DNA from: Struthio camelus
Taxonomy: Eukaryota > Chordata > Aves > Struthioniformes > Struthionidae
DNA length: 64,000 nucleotides
NCBI RefSeq assembly: GCF_040807025.1
Contig: NC_090951.1
Coordinates: 4,340,001 to 4,404,000, forward strand
Direction: 5' to 3'
The notes under the pieces are model-generated. The model was not told the DNA's origin and made no database searches. It worked only from the letters and a program-made list of their open reading frames with translations. Below, piece by piece: positions 11,922 to 26,032 of the stretch; position 1 is the stretch's first letter, and each line of letters opens with the position of its first letter. The translations under genes and the position numbers were made by a program.

Positions 11922-12843
11922 CTGGGAGAGGAGAGGAACTCAGCATCAGACATTTGCTTTCGCTCTGCGGACATGTGAATTAGCCAGTCAGAAGTTACCC
12001 TGGGGCATGTATTCAATAGTCACCATGCCCACGTGCTGCAGATTTCCAGCATGCAGTTTCATACTCAAATTCGGGATTGACAAGCAAGTATCTAATTAGA
12101 TTCTTAGATCTAGTCTACACATGCTAGTGCAACCACACCATACACAAATCCCGGTCCACGTTCTGTACTAATTTCCTCTCTGCTATATCTAGCACCTATT
12201 TGCAAGTGTTTTTTACTGTTGTCTAGTTTTCAGAGCATGTGTTGGGGGTGTTTCTTTGACAAAGTTCTCCCTCCCTCTTTTGTTTGAAAAGTAGCTGTCA
12301 AGGTCAGTATTTCTTCTTGTTTTTTCCAAGAATAATCATGCCTGTGGTTTTGGTGGCAGAGGGCTACATGAAAAGAAAATACCTATTTGCGCTATAATTT
12401 TTAATAGACCAGTCTGCTAATTTTTTAAGCACCAATATCCAAATTCTCTGTTGCCTGTATCCAGGCAATTTCAGTTACAAAAACAAGGCTACACAGTTTG
12501 AGATCCCATTCAAATATTGGGGTTTTTTTAGTCCAGAATTTCAAATCAGAAAGGGAACAGTTTTAAAGGTCACAGTGAATTTGCCTGTTTCTTTTCATCT
12601 TCTCCAGAGACCTACCCAAGCACTTAGTTTTGAGCCAGATGTGCAGACTGTGTCCATGTTATCCGTGACAACAGCATGGCCTTCTCTGAAGGCAAATCTG
12701 GCAATGATTAAATCACATTCAGGAGAGGACCAGTGAACTGTTCCTTGGCAGGGTGAATACAGAGGGGATTTAAGGTAGACAGGATACTTGGCAATGACTT
12801 GTGCGTGCAAATTTTAAAGCAGGAGTGAATTTCACTACTTTAC
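11922..12843 (-). other. HNF4B: HNF4B intron 6
   Basis: A GT...AG intron of 922 nt. No other feature was recognised. Confidence 0.88.
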
Positions 12844-12931
12844 CTAATAACAGAAAATCAGTGTATGGTATCGACCGCTTAGCTACCCCAAGGAGCAGGT
12901 GTTCCCCTGCATGAGCTCTGAGTAAGGCAAC
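12844..12931 (-). CDS. HNF4B: HNF4B exon 6 (ligand pocket)
   Basis: The acceptor CATCTCCAG lies above 12931 and the donor GTAAAG below 12844. The exon encodes residues 216-244 plus the first base of Gly245: [15 protein letters not shown], then [14 protein letters not shown]. The first part is the HNF4 consensus. Arg234 is at the position of the arginine that contacts the fatty-acid carboxylate in HNF4A. The next segment, IPYTDF, replaces MVFKDV of HNF4A. Confidence 0.95.
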
Positions 12932-13479
12932 CTGGAGATGGCACAGAAGAAAGAAAAGATATTACATTTTAAAACTAGCGAACAGAACAGTGAGCTGTTT
13001 CTGTTTAGATTAAGCCAAAGTCAGCTTGTGTTTATGTATGTCAGATCTGCAGATAAAGTACTATTAAGAGCTAGAAATTATTAGTATGTCTTGACTTCAC
13101 TTTTCAGAAGTGCTGTATTCATGACAAAGGAAACAAGAAGTTGTTTTCAGCTGAAAGAGCAAGGAGGACTGGGCTGCTTTAGTTCTCAGGAAATAAATGG
13201 CTTTTGTATTCAACACTCAGGCATCGATAGGGGGGAAAACCAGTCCTTTTTTGACTTGGGTCCTGAAGTGATCAACCCCATTTTTTTGGACATCAGCTGG
13301 TGGAATCATGCTTAATCGACTCCCTCAATTAAGGGAATGATTATTCTTCCTCTCCTGCTAGGAGCTGTTGCTAGGGGCATAAGGTGATCTATGTATTAGC
13401 GTCAGACTGCCCTGTTAAAGGCACAGCTGGGAATTTGTGTCGGGGTGGTGGGTTTGAGGGGGAGGCACTGGCGTTTTAC
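12932..13479 (-). other. HNF4B: HNF4B intron 5
   Basis: A GT...AG intron of 548 nt. No other feature was recognised. Confidence 0.88.
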
Positions 13480-13635
13480 CTGGTCATCGAGCGGAAGCTC
13501 ACAGAATGCTGGGATGTATTTTGCCCATTCCACCAAGACCAGAAGCTGCTGTTTCATAGACTCGCACACATCGTTGATCGTCGCAACCTTCTTCATTGCA
13601 ATATCTGCACTATGCACAGGACTCAGTGATGAATA
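13480..13635 (-). CDS. HNF4B: HNF4B exon 5 (hinge to LBD start)
   Basis: The acceptor TTTTTCTTCCAG lies above 13635 and the donor GTAAAA below 13480. It encodes exactly 52 codons, residues 164-215. The exon starts with the divergent hinge piece [16 protein letters not shown]. It continues into the HNF4 signature [20 protein letters not shown] and [13 protein letters not shown], the first helices of the ligand-binding domain. Confidence 0.96.
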
Positions 13636-14762
13636 CTGGAAGAAAAACGAGCAGGTAGCCTTCAGGCCAGATCCCTGGTGTTGTGTTATCCAGAACATCT
13701 CATCAAACATGTCTAAACTTATTCTCCCTCAGTTGCAACAGTTTGTTAATGACATGCCTGACGCTCCTTCAAAGGTATTAATCGTATCAGGTCACTGTCA
13801 CGATGTTTGGGGTTGCTGTTGCACAGTTATTTGCTCAGTGGTGCGTGTTATCCGATGGACAGTCTAGCTGCGAAAGTGTCCACGAGGTGGTGCTCCGTCC
13901 CAACAGACTCCCCTCCATCCTCTCCTCCTTCCCCAGCTCACATGGCTGGGCGAGGAGGCGGTTTTGTTCCTGTTGCCTTTCCTAGCAGTAGATAGCAGCA
14001 CTGGGTCTTAGCTTCCTGGCAATAACTTAAATCAGCAAAATGCATGGCATGCATTCATCCTTTCTCCCCCATAGCTGTCTGGGATGCAAAACACACGTTT
14101 CGATCTCTAAAGAGCTGTGCGTAGGGGAGGGGGTTAAAAAGTAGTAAATTTTTGAAAAACAAGTGGAAAGATTGTTGTATGTAATATGCAAATCTGGACC
14201 ATGTGTCTCAGTGGAAAGAGTGTATTTGCACAGGAATTTAAAGGACTTGCAGGGTAATATTTGTGAACATGAAATAAGAAAGGAATCAGCGTTAGTTTAA
14301 GCCTAGCAATTTTATTAGCTTTCCCCCCTGCCCCAACTAAAATTGTTGCCCTGGTAATGAAATTACAAGGATATAACTGACTATGAGGGCAATGTTATGT
14401 TTGGGGCAGATTATATTGTATAGCAATGAGGAACAAAACTTGTGCATGAAATGCCGAGACTTGGTGCGGAAGGGAGCTGGGGTCTTTAACATCCCTGAGT
14501 TCTTAGAACTTCAGTTTCGCATCTCACATGCCAAAGGCTGCATCTACGCCTTGCAGGACAAGTTGTCTTGATAATGAACTAAGGATTTTTACTGTCTGCT
14601 TTTGGATATCTTTAATGTATTTTCTTTCCAGTGCCAGGTTTTGTGCCAGACCATCCAAGGGCAGAAGAGGTCCAGCCCTGGTTGGTATAGTGAGTTCCTG
14701 ATCCCCCATGGAATAGCTGAAGGCTCTATACTCTTTCAGAAGATTGTTCAAGCATTTCATAC
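13636..14762 (-). other. HNF4B: HNF4B intron 4
   Basis: A GT...AG intron of 1127 nt. No other feature was recognised. Confidence 0.88.
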
Positions 14763-14869
14763 CTGCTGTGCCATGGCTTCAGCCTGAGTGAGTACGTTAA
14801 TTGACAGCGAGCCGTTGTCCTCATAGCTGCTTCTGCGAATGCTGATCCTGTCACGTTCATTCTGCACAG
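14763..14869 (-). CDS. HNF4B: HNF4B exon 4 (C-terminal extension of DBD)
   Basis: The acceptor CTCATTTCAG lies above 14869 and the donor GTATGA below 14763. The exon encodes residues 128-163: [18 protein letters not shown], then [35 protein letters not shown] is the HNF4 signature just after the zinc fingers. The second half differs from both HNF4A and HNF4G. Confidence 0.95.
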
Positions 14870-17800
14870 CTGAAATGAGAGACAGCAGCAGCTGCATTAG
14901 CTGCAAATTCCCCATGTAATTAGTAGCTGCTGTTAGTTACCATTTGCTATCAGAGAGAACCTGGCAATTAGCTAGGCATTTCCTAAGTCCATAAGGATGT
15001 GTTTTCAGCACTCCACCTCTGAAATGGTTAACTGAAAATTGGCAACCATTTCAAAACTCAAGGGATATATCACCTACAGTTCCACGTTCTCTGCAGAGGT
15101 CCCCAAACAACGGCGGATGGTGCTTTAATACCTGCAAGACCTTCCACCCTTGCTTGACACTGGAATGAGAGTAAATGGGTCCCAGGGATAGGAAAACGGG
15201 AATGAGAAGGCCAAGCACAGGAGCAAAGCAGGGAGGTAATGCAATTTGCCTTGGGCAAGGTGCCCTCTGCGGGAGGTTAGGTGATTCCAGGGAGGTTTGA
15301 TGCAGCAGCTCGTAGGGAGTTTGGTCATGTAAGTGTTGACCTCTTACTGAGGCTGCAAAGGCACACAGCACTGTGGGAGTGATGTCCTCTCCTCCCTTTT
15401 TGTCATCTCTGCATTGAGAGGACCCCTTCCCTGACCTCCAGGTATGGGAGACTATCTGCTCTGTAGGACTCATGTCCTGTTGTGGCAGCACTGGAAAAGC
15501 CATGCTCTGATTCCACCTCGAAGCAGCCTCAAGGCGTTGCTGAGGCACGCTAAATAGCATTTCCTGGGGGGACATCACTACCACTGAGAGGGAGCACGAA
15601 GAGTCATTTCCTTGAAGAAACTCAAAAGGAGGCTTAAATTCACTACCTCCTTCAAACCTTTCCTTCAGCCTTATTCATCAGGCTGCTGATTTCTGAGATC
15701 GCTCCTAATCAATGAGCCCGTAACTCAGAAGATGGTGCCCATACATAATTAAGGAAATAAACTTTGCAGGGATTTATTTCAAGGTCTGTTGGAAGCCTAC
15801 GGAAATCATTACTGCAGATCTGTTTCAAAGTGTCCTGTTTAGGAACAGTGATATAATGCACCTTTGAACACACTATAAATTCACTTAATCAAGGAAAATC
15901 ATTCACAGAACAGAAGTTGTCAAACATTCAGAGACCTGCTAAGACGTCAGCAAAAGCTTCCTCGTTCAGAAAACAGGGTATCACAACTGAACTGAGCTTT
16001 TACCTGACACATAGATGACTAGAATGAAATCTCCATTTGGCAGCATGAAATTAGGAAGATCTCGGTAGGCCTGAGGTCTGCCATGAATCCACAAATGTAC
16101 AAATGAGACCACTGCTCAGGGAAGATTAGCCATGGGGTTTTTGCAACCATTTCAGAGGTGGAGTGGTCATGTCATGATGAATCAGAAAAAAAACCTGATT
16201 TTTTGAGGTCCGTTCCACCCCTTTCACCATCCTTTTCCCCAAAGCACAAACCATATCTAGCCCCATGCTCAGTGGCCCCTGCGTGTCAGACATAACAGGT
16301 CTATTGCACTCCAGCAGATTATTTTTGCAAAGCAGACTCTGAGAGCAGAATAGGCGCCACTGCTGCAATCAAGCAAAAGAGCGGCAAACTGAAAAGCAGG
16401 ATTTAGTTTTAGAACAACTTTGTTTTCAGTGTTAGTCTCTCTCCTGAGCCCTGTTGTCTTGCTGAGACCTGAGCCCAGCAGAGAACAACCCCAGATCAAG
16501 CTGAAGGAAGGAACTTGAACGTAGACTCAGCGTTTTCCTGACAGCTCGTATGTCTTGGCTACATACAGTTTAGAAATTCAGTCGTCAGTTCCTTAACGCT
16601 GAGGGAGCAGAAAGATTTAGCATGTGGGGATAGTATAGTACATCCCTACTTCTCTGTATAATTCCAGACTCCTTTTGATTTTATTTAGAGGGATGACTCA
16701 GACTTAGCTGTCAAAGTGCCACTTGCTCTGTGCTTTAACTCCTTGGATACCACAGAGAGTGGTTTTGTCACAAAAGTGGACAGTTTGTCACCAGATCTGC
16801 AGGCCAGCAGAGCTGCGTGCAGCTGCAGAGCCAGCTTCCGTCTCAGCCTGGTGCAGTGCTGTCCCCTGGCTGCCCTTCCCAGGCAGCCACCAGGAGTCCA
16901 GCAAGGATTATTCTTGCAGATTCAGGAAAATCTGAACTATTTAGCCATCTCTGTTTAGAGACTTTTCCTAACACTGACATGCCTTGCTTCAGAGCAGACA
17001 TCTATCTTTGAACAGGGCATATTTCTGTGACTGAATTCATGGTAAGTAGAGTATTACACTGATAAAGCCAGTGTCTCCCCGGTCCCTTCTTCCCGGTGAG
17101 CCTTTATGAAAGATCACAGTGCTGATACTACAGGGGACCACTGCTCTTGGGGTTGCTGGACTGTCTTCATCATGTGAACAGCAACGCCGAGTGATTTCCC
17201 CTTGCTGCACGAGAGTGGGTTCCTGTTGAAGGACAGGCATCGTTTCTCATAGAGGGTGGGAGGCCAGATTTTTTTGTGAGCTCAGATCAAACGACTTATC
17301 TGTTTTCCTAACCTGCCTCTGATGAGAGGCCAACAAAGTGAAAGGGCAGAAAACAAGCAGCTAGTGACAAAATCAATATCCTGTTATTGACAGAAGCAGA
17401 GTATTTATTTTCAAGATTTGGGGTGTAGCCTTGCTGTTAAATCCTGGCCGGCTCAGTCCTGTACTGGGCATGGTGTCATGGCTTGGTAGGTGCTCAGGTT
17501 GAGGGAAACGGTGGTCCCATCAGAGCCATTTATGATTTTGCACCTCCTACCTAGCAGTGCTGTATGATGACTGCAAGGAACTGGATCTGTTTTAAAAGAT
17601 GTAGCACTCCCATATGCAGCATAAGAGCCCCATCAGGCTACAGATATTATATAGATATAAATCAGGGGAAAACAAACCGTCCAAAGCATGGCTTTCCCCT
17701 GTTTTTGCCTTCAGTAACATCATTCCAGGACCAGGACTCTCTTACACCGTAGAGTGAGCAAACCCAGAACCCCTGAGAAAATTTTCCCCCGATGAAATTG

Positions 17801-20800
17801 CAGCGTAAATCATTTATACAGCACTGGTCGTGTGAAAAGCAGTTGAAGGGAAACCGCTTAGAGCCTGGTTCCTCTGCAAAACTGCACGAACAAAAGCAAG
17901 CCTGCAACACTGCGGCCTTACTTTTCCACCTGCAGAAGCTAGCAGACCATATTTCATGTCAGCAATGCTATTAGGCGTTGGTTTAAGGAGAAACAATGAC
18001 AGGGCCTGTGAGGCTCTGCTGCGCCTAGCTTAACAGCCTACGTTACTCTGTGCACAGAGGGGAAGCGGAAGAGACTGTTCGGCCAGGGACACCCACCCGT
18101 CCGAAGGTGAAGCTGGTTATAGGAAATAAAACATACCGTATTATTATTCTTCAGAATATACTAAACCTTCGCAGACTTAGCGTTTTTAAAACATCAGAAA
18201 AACCAGCAGCAGTGTCCAGTGCTCAATAGCAACAAGCCTGCCTGAATTCATGCTATCGCTGCCTTTCTTGGAAAGTCCCAAGCCAAGTTTTACGCCTGGT
18301 TTCGTAACGGGATGTTCCCCCCAGTAGCTCTGTGTTGGTGAATAGACTGTCTTTACCCACTTACAAGAAACGAGAAGATAAAAGTTTTGGCTCTCTAACC
18401 AAGCTATACATCTTATTTTACATAGGACCAGCAAAACTTGGCAGACCTATTCCTAGTCCCCGATGCCCAGATTCCTGTAAGAGGCCTCGTTCCCTTTTCC
18501 TCCCGAGTTCCTTTTATGGCACATATTTCAGTGCTTCTCTCATGTGCTGATAAGGTCAATCTTCAAGTGCAAGTGGATGGTACAGGCCGACTTTCTCAAG
18601 GTGATTTTGGCGTTATCACTAAAAGTACCCAAGACGCTATGGAATAACATACAAAAGGGAGTTAATGTTTTACCTGCCACAAAATTAATCTATTACTATG
18701 TGGTAATTATATTGCTATATTTATTGTGCTTGTAAAAAAATAAGGGATAGGCCATTTGTGGCAAGGCATTGGGACTGCTGGAGGGCATAGAGGTTCAAAC
18801 GTGATCATGGCCGATGTTCTGCAGTCACGGGAATTAGGCAAACCTGTGGGAAGGACTCAATTCCCAGTGTTGTCTTGCGGTATTTTCCAATCAGTGCCAG
18901 TTGCAAGGTCTGAGCTGGAGAGCCTCGAGCTGTGCAGGGCGTTATCCGGCTTGGAAAAGGCTGCTGCAGAAGGAGATGTCAGCGGAGCAGCTCATGGCAA
19001 AGCTGCCGGCTGAAGAAAGCGAGGGCACCACTAGGGCTTTTCCCAGAGGAAAGGGGGTAGAGACGGCAGGACCGAGCCCCGGGGTCCGACCACGTCCCTA
19101 GGGAGCAGTAGGGAATTCATTACAGCTACAGCATGTCCCGACTGTGGGAAGCAAACGCAAAAGTAAACATATTCTCCATCTGACGTAGATGAGCCAGTGG
19201 TTGAGTTTTCATATTTGGAGCGAGCCTGGGCCTTGCTGCCTTGGGGCACATGTTAAACGCGCCGAGAGGCTGGCAAAGCACACGCAGGGGCTCTTGAGCA
19301 AACAGCGGTGTGTTTGTGGAATTGCAACAAACCCATGTTTCCCAAACATTTTGTCCTTGCCACCTTGCCACATAGGCACAGCACATGTGACAAGGAGCCT
19401 CTGGGGAAGCCGATAAATAAGGGTGCAGGCATTGATTTGTAGCGGACTGCAGCAAACCAGTAAATTTCCACAGTAACTACAGAGTTTAAAATCCTCCTTG
19501 GCCCCTGGCTGCACAGGAGTTAATGACTCCATGCTAATAAACATCCTCATTTAATGCTGATGGGTTTGGAATCATATTAATAAACGAGCTGGTGGTCGCC
19601 CTTTCTGCTGCATGGGCTGAGTAGATGGTTCTGATTAATTTATATACACAAATCTTTTTTTTTTTCCCCAAGCTGTCTCTGATTTTGTACGTGTGATATA
19701 TGATATTTGGAAATAAACCCCAGTGGTATATATACACTTAATCTTTTCATGTGCCATCATCTGATTTATGATTATATCAAAGTAGCAAAGCTCCTTTAAC
19801 TTTCCCATTTGTCTTTGCAATGATCTGGGATCGTGGACTTTCAAAAGCTGACAGAAGAGATGTGAAAAACCAGAGGTAGGACACAGACAGAGGTCCTGTG
19901 AAACACTGACAAAACAGTCCTATAAACCTGTCCAATTTAACAAAAATAAATAAAGCTGGCCTCAAATCCTCCTACTGTGATGTGGCAGTAGGTGATACAA
20001 TAATTCTTTTTACTTCTGCATAAAACTAAAGGCACTCATGAACATTCATAAATTACTCTAAAGGGGATGAGAGGTTAAATATTAACCCTTCTTTCTTCAC
20101 TAGCAAACTGACAGTGTAATGCTGGGCATTTCAAAAGACCCCAAGGTTATTAGATGCTTGACTCAATGGGATCTGATGACCTGGCTCATTTGAGAAATCA
20201 CGCCCTGCTAATTTATTCAAGGTTAAACATGATCTCAGTAAGTTGCTAAAAATAGCATCCTACTGTTTTCTTTGGGTGTTTAAATGTCTGTTGTTCTCCT
20301 CCTCCACTAATACTGTAGTGACCAAAACCTTTAATCCTGATTATAGCAGCACTTCAGGAGACAAGAAAGCAGCAAAGCGAGCCTTTACCTCCCGCTCATC
20401 CCCACTGTAATAACTGTTTACTTGTAGTTCCTAAAGGGAATTAATAAAAAAACTGTAATTGGGATAGAAGTATTTCTGAAGTGAGCTAATTTCTAAGAAA
20501 CCTGGAGACTGGATTTTCCACCAGACTCAAGTTTTGGCCCTTCCTTGCTCTCACTGGCGCCGGCAGGACCTGGATCCCTTCGTGATGCACCAAGCCGTGG
20601 CTGTGCATTTCGGACGTTCCTCCACCAAATAGCCTCTCTGGAGGCGCCCAGCTCCCATGTGGGACAGTCTTTGGTCCCTTTGGAAAGCAGGATTAAAGTC
20701 CTGACTGTGCAAACAAGGAAACCTAAAGGAAGCTGACGATAACTCCCACGACAACCTCTGCCCAGACCCCATGACCCGCAGCCCAGCTGCCCAGCACCCA

Positions 20801-20990
20801 CCGGCTTAGCCTGCGCCGAGACCCATGGCCCTGCTGCTAAACCACTTCCCCTAGGAACAGCCAGTCTACAGCTAGCTCAAGTATTCGCATTATACAGCTT
20901 TTACTTTAGGGCAAAAATTTCCATTCTACAAGGCTAGATAATGCATCACCTCTCAGACTCTCTTATACGTTAGAGCTGCTTCCAACGGGC

Positions 20991-21006
20991 AAAAAAAAAA
21001 AAAAAA
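20991..21006 (+). repeat. Poly(A) run, 16 bases
   Basis: A simple homopolymer within HNF4B intron 3, followed by purine-rich sequence. No retroelement body was recognised upstream of it. Confidence 0.9.
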
Positions 21007-22489
21007 GGGAGGAGAAAGAAAGATCCAAATGTGTCACATCATATCTTACAACACAGGAGGATTAGGGGGGAAAAAAAAATCCTCTAGTTCCAAAATTCCA
21101 GCTGATCAGCTAGTTTTGCCAGAAGGAGAACATTTGGGGACCAGAGGATTTTCCAATATTGCATGCGAAGCCCCTCTGGCAGAGGGCGGCGGTGGCTGCA
21201 GCAGGTTCCGCTGTGGGGCAGACGGGATCCTGGCCAGTCCCACCCCAGGTGTATCAGCAGACGCCAGCCGCAATAACGATCATTTCCAGTTTCTTCCCCT
21301 CTTCTGTGAGTAAATAGCGTTATTACCACACCCTGGAAAGTCTGATTGCTTTTATATGGGCTGGCTGAAAAATGGTGTGCCAAAGGCAGAGCGAGTCAAA
21401 CCACTGCGTGCTGGTGCTGGCACGGCTGGACACAACCAAGCGTGTGCATCACGGCTTTGGTCCCTGACCTAAATCGGTGCATGCTGCCAGCAAATAATGC
21501 CCAAACCTTTGTATGAGCCTCATAATGCTCTATCCCAGGACACCGTTTCTCATTTTCCTAAATGCTTCGCAATACTGTTTAATATTAATCTAGGACCACC
21601 CGAAAGCAAATAGCTGTGTTCTTTTTGTGCACACAGTTGTGCAAGAAAATTTCTTTCACAGTTCTGCACACAGGCTGTGCACACAGCTCAGTTCTGTAAA
21701 GCAATTGCTCAAGGTGCTTTAAAAATCTATCTTACCAAACGCATTAGCAGTTTGCTAGCACACAACCTGACTGTGCACTCATAAAAAAGTTTCAAAGAAT
21801 GTGACTATGTGGAACTTGAAATGAGTCATCTTCTAGGGAGCTGCAATCAATAATGAATGAATGAGACAAGGTTTTATAACTTTTACTATAAAACCAATAA
21901 AAATAATCATGCTTCAACTCAAAGAATGGAGCTGATAACCAGATTTCAATGTTTCCAAGCTGTGGAGCTTGTTACATCAATGACTGACTTCATCCGCAAG
22001 TCGAATTGGCTAGATCTTGACATTCAGCTTTGATTTGCTCTTTATTATTTTAAAGGCTACTTTTTTTTTTTTTCCAGCTGCTGTGTTTACTTATTTCTTC
22101 TAAACTAAACCAGCAGACCTTTTTTACTGCCTGCGTGACCTATGCCAGATTGTAAGATATCCCTGTTCTCCAGGAAAAGGTATGGTCAGAAGTTTGGAAA
22201 GAAATTCTTTTCATCATCGGTGAAATCTTATGAATTACCAGAAATTGGTGACAAATTTTCCCCATGACTCCAGTGGAACCATGATTTCACCCTTATGGTG
22301 AGGGGTGTTTAATCCTGTGGCATGGATATTTACTTTTAAGTTCCTTTCTAGCTCCCTCAACTTCAGGGATGTCAGGGGATTGGAAACTAGCATAAATGAG
22401 GTGCAAAGAGTGTTATTACCGTCACCCCACTACCTGCACTTCAAGAGGATGTCCCGTCCATCATGGACTGGGCCCCCAATTTACTAGGT

Positions 22490-22545
22490 ACTGTACAGAT
22501 TTGGAGTACAAAATGCATTTCTGCCCAGAAAGCTTGCAATAAACA
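22490..22545 (+). repeat. Possible ancient dispersed-repeat fragment
   Basis: The sequence GGTACTGTACAG ... TTTCTGCCCAGAAAGCTTGC ... AATAAAC resembles a widespread amniote repeat with 'actgtacaaacac...agtccctgccccaaagagcttacaatctaa'. Similar wording occurs near 6715-6750 and 47150-47230. Assigned by eye, family name unknown. Confidence 0.25.
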
Positions 22546-23841
22546 AAATAGTATCATTAATGTTCTCCCACTATGCAAACACTAAATGATCAGCGACTGG
22601 AAATGCTGTAAGAGACACCCAACTTTCCCAGGAGAAGTGGCTCTAGGAAGTTAAGGCATATGTTAATGAATGCGTTTGGTTCTCGCCTAGCATTAGGTGC
22701 AGTAACATCAAGTATTTCCTGCAAGGACGCTCTTCCAATGACCGCCGGTGCCCAGGTGTCCCATCGTGGTCTGCCTATCCTTTAACATACAACTGGTGTG
22801 AAACACAAAAAGAGCCAGCTAATACTTGATTGACCTGCCGGTACTGGCACTAATAGTCACTCTATAATCATGCTGCCACCACGACGATAGTAATGCTCAA
22901 GGCCTTGACTCTGACCCAGGTCTGGACTCAGCAGGACATAGCTTGGATGAACGCAGAAACTGGTTGCCTTTGGGAGCGCTGCCCGCCTGCCCTACGCCAC
23001 AGAGGAACAGGTCCCGATCCACAGGGCATCACGTTTTTCCTGTATCTCACTCGAGGGTTTGCAGCAAGTTACAGGAGCATCAGCCAAGGCAATTATCAAA
23101 CACAACGCTGCAATAGTCAACTGTTAGTGTTTATGAGATTTATGAGGGCAGGTCCTAGCTGAGATTGTTGCAGCTGAGATTAGGTGTTGCCCTATCAGGT
23201 ACGTAGCAAGGAAATTTCTGTTGTGAAGCACTTACAGGCTAAATAAACAAAACTACACCTGAGAGTGGAAGTGAGTTGTCAAGGCCAGGCAGTGACTCCA
23301 CTACCCTGTCCAGGAGCCACACGCGTACCCTATGCTGCACAGCTTCTCGGCTTCCTTCCCACTTCATGGGGCGCAAAAGATGTCCTGTGTGACCCCTTTC
23401 AGCAAACCAATGACAGAGAAACAAAAGGTCTAAATGTCTGTTTAAGAAAAGACACTAAAAGAATAAGTGTACCAGGAGTAACTTTGGCCTGGCGAAGATA
23501 AGCTATAGATTCATCTCATTGAGAAATGCCTTCAAAGGGCAATTCAGAGCTAGAATCTGGCTTTGGATGCGCTGAAGTGTTCCCTGAAGAAGCCCATCCC
23601 TTTCCCAGTATAAAAATATCCTGAAGAGACCAGCCTCCCCAAGATAATTTAGTCTGAGCAAATATTGGCTCAGGGCTTCAGCTGAAATTCCCATCTGCTG
23701 AGATGGGAAACGAGGTTTTCTTGTGACAACAAGCAATCTCTCATTGTGACCCATGGGCATGGTGTCCCAGTGTCAGGGCTGTCATTGCTCTCCACCATCC
23801 TCTACCACAGTGGGAGTCAGTCAGAGGCAGCAGGCAGTTTA

Positions 23842-25860
<2,019 letters not shown>

Positions 25861-26032
25861 CTGCAGGAATAGACATGGTTCTTGCGGACACTCCTCCTGA
25901 AGAAGCCCTTGCACCCGTCACAGCTGGACGCTCCATAGTGTTTGCCAGTTGCCCGATCCCCGCAAATGGAGCAGAGGGAGCCAATGCCATTGGTGAGCAG
26001 GTTGGTGTTTGTTGACTCGGCTGTGATGGCCT
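25861..26032 (-). CDS. HNF4B: HNF4B exon 2 (first zinc finger)
   Basis: The acceptor CTGCCTGCAG lies above 26032 and the donor GTACTG below 25861. The exon encodes residues 39-96. [19 protein letters not shown] leads into the first zinc finger at Cys59: [17 protein letters not shown], then the P-box [12 protein letters not shown] and RKNHVYSCR. All four zinc-binding cysteines of finger one (59, 62, 76 and 79) are present. The P-box is the HNF4 type, giving AGGTCA-like half-site recognition. The frame stays open upstream of the acceptor, but that part does not resemble HNF4. Confidence 0.97.

Noticed and set aside
15051-15584. 177-codon - strand ORF in HNF4B intron 3
   Set aside because: No recognisable domain and no splice logic. 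An open frame of this length is expected about once by chance in 64 kb over six frames.
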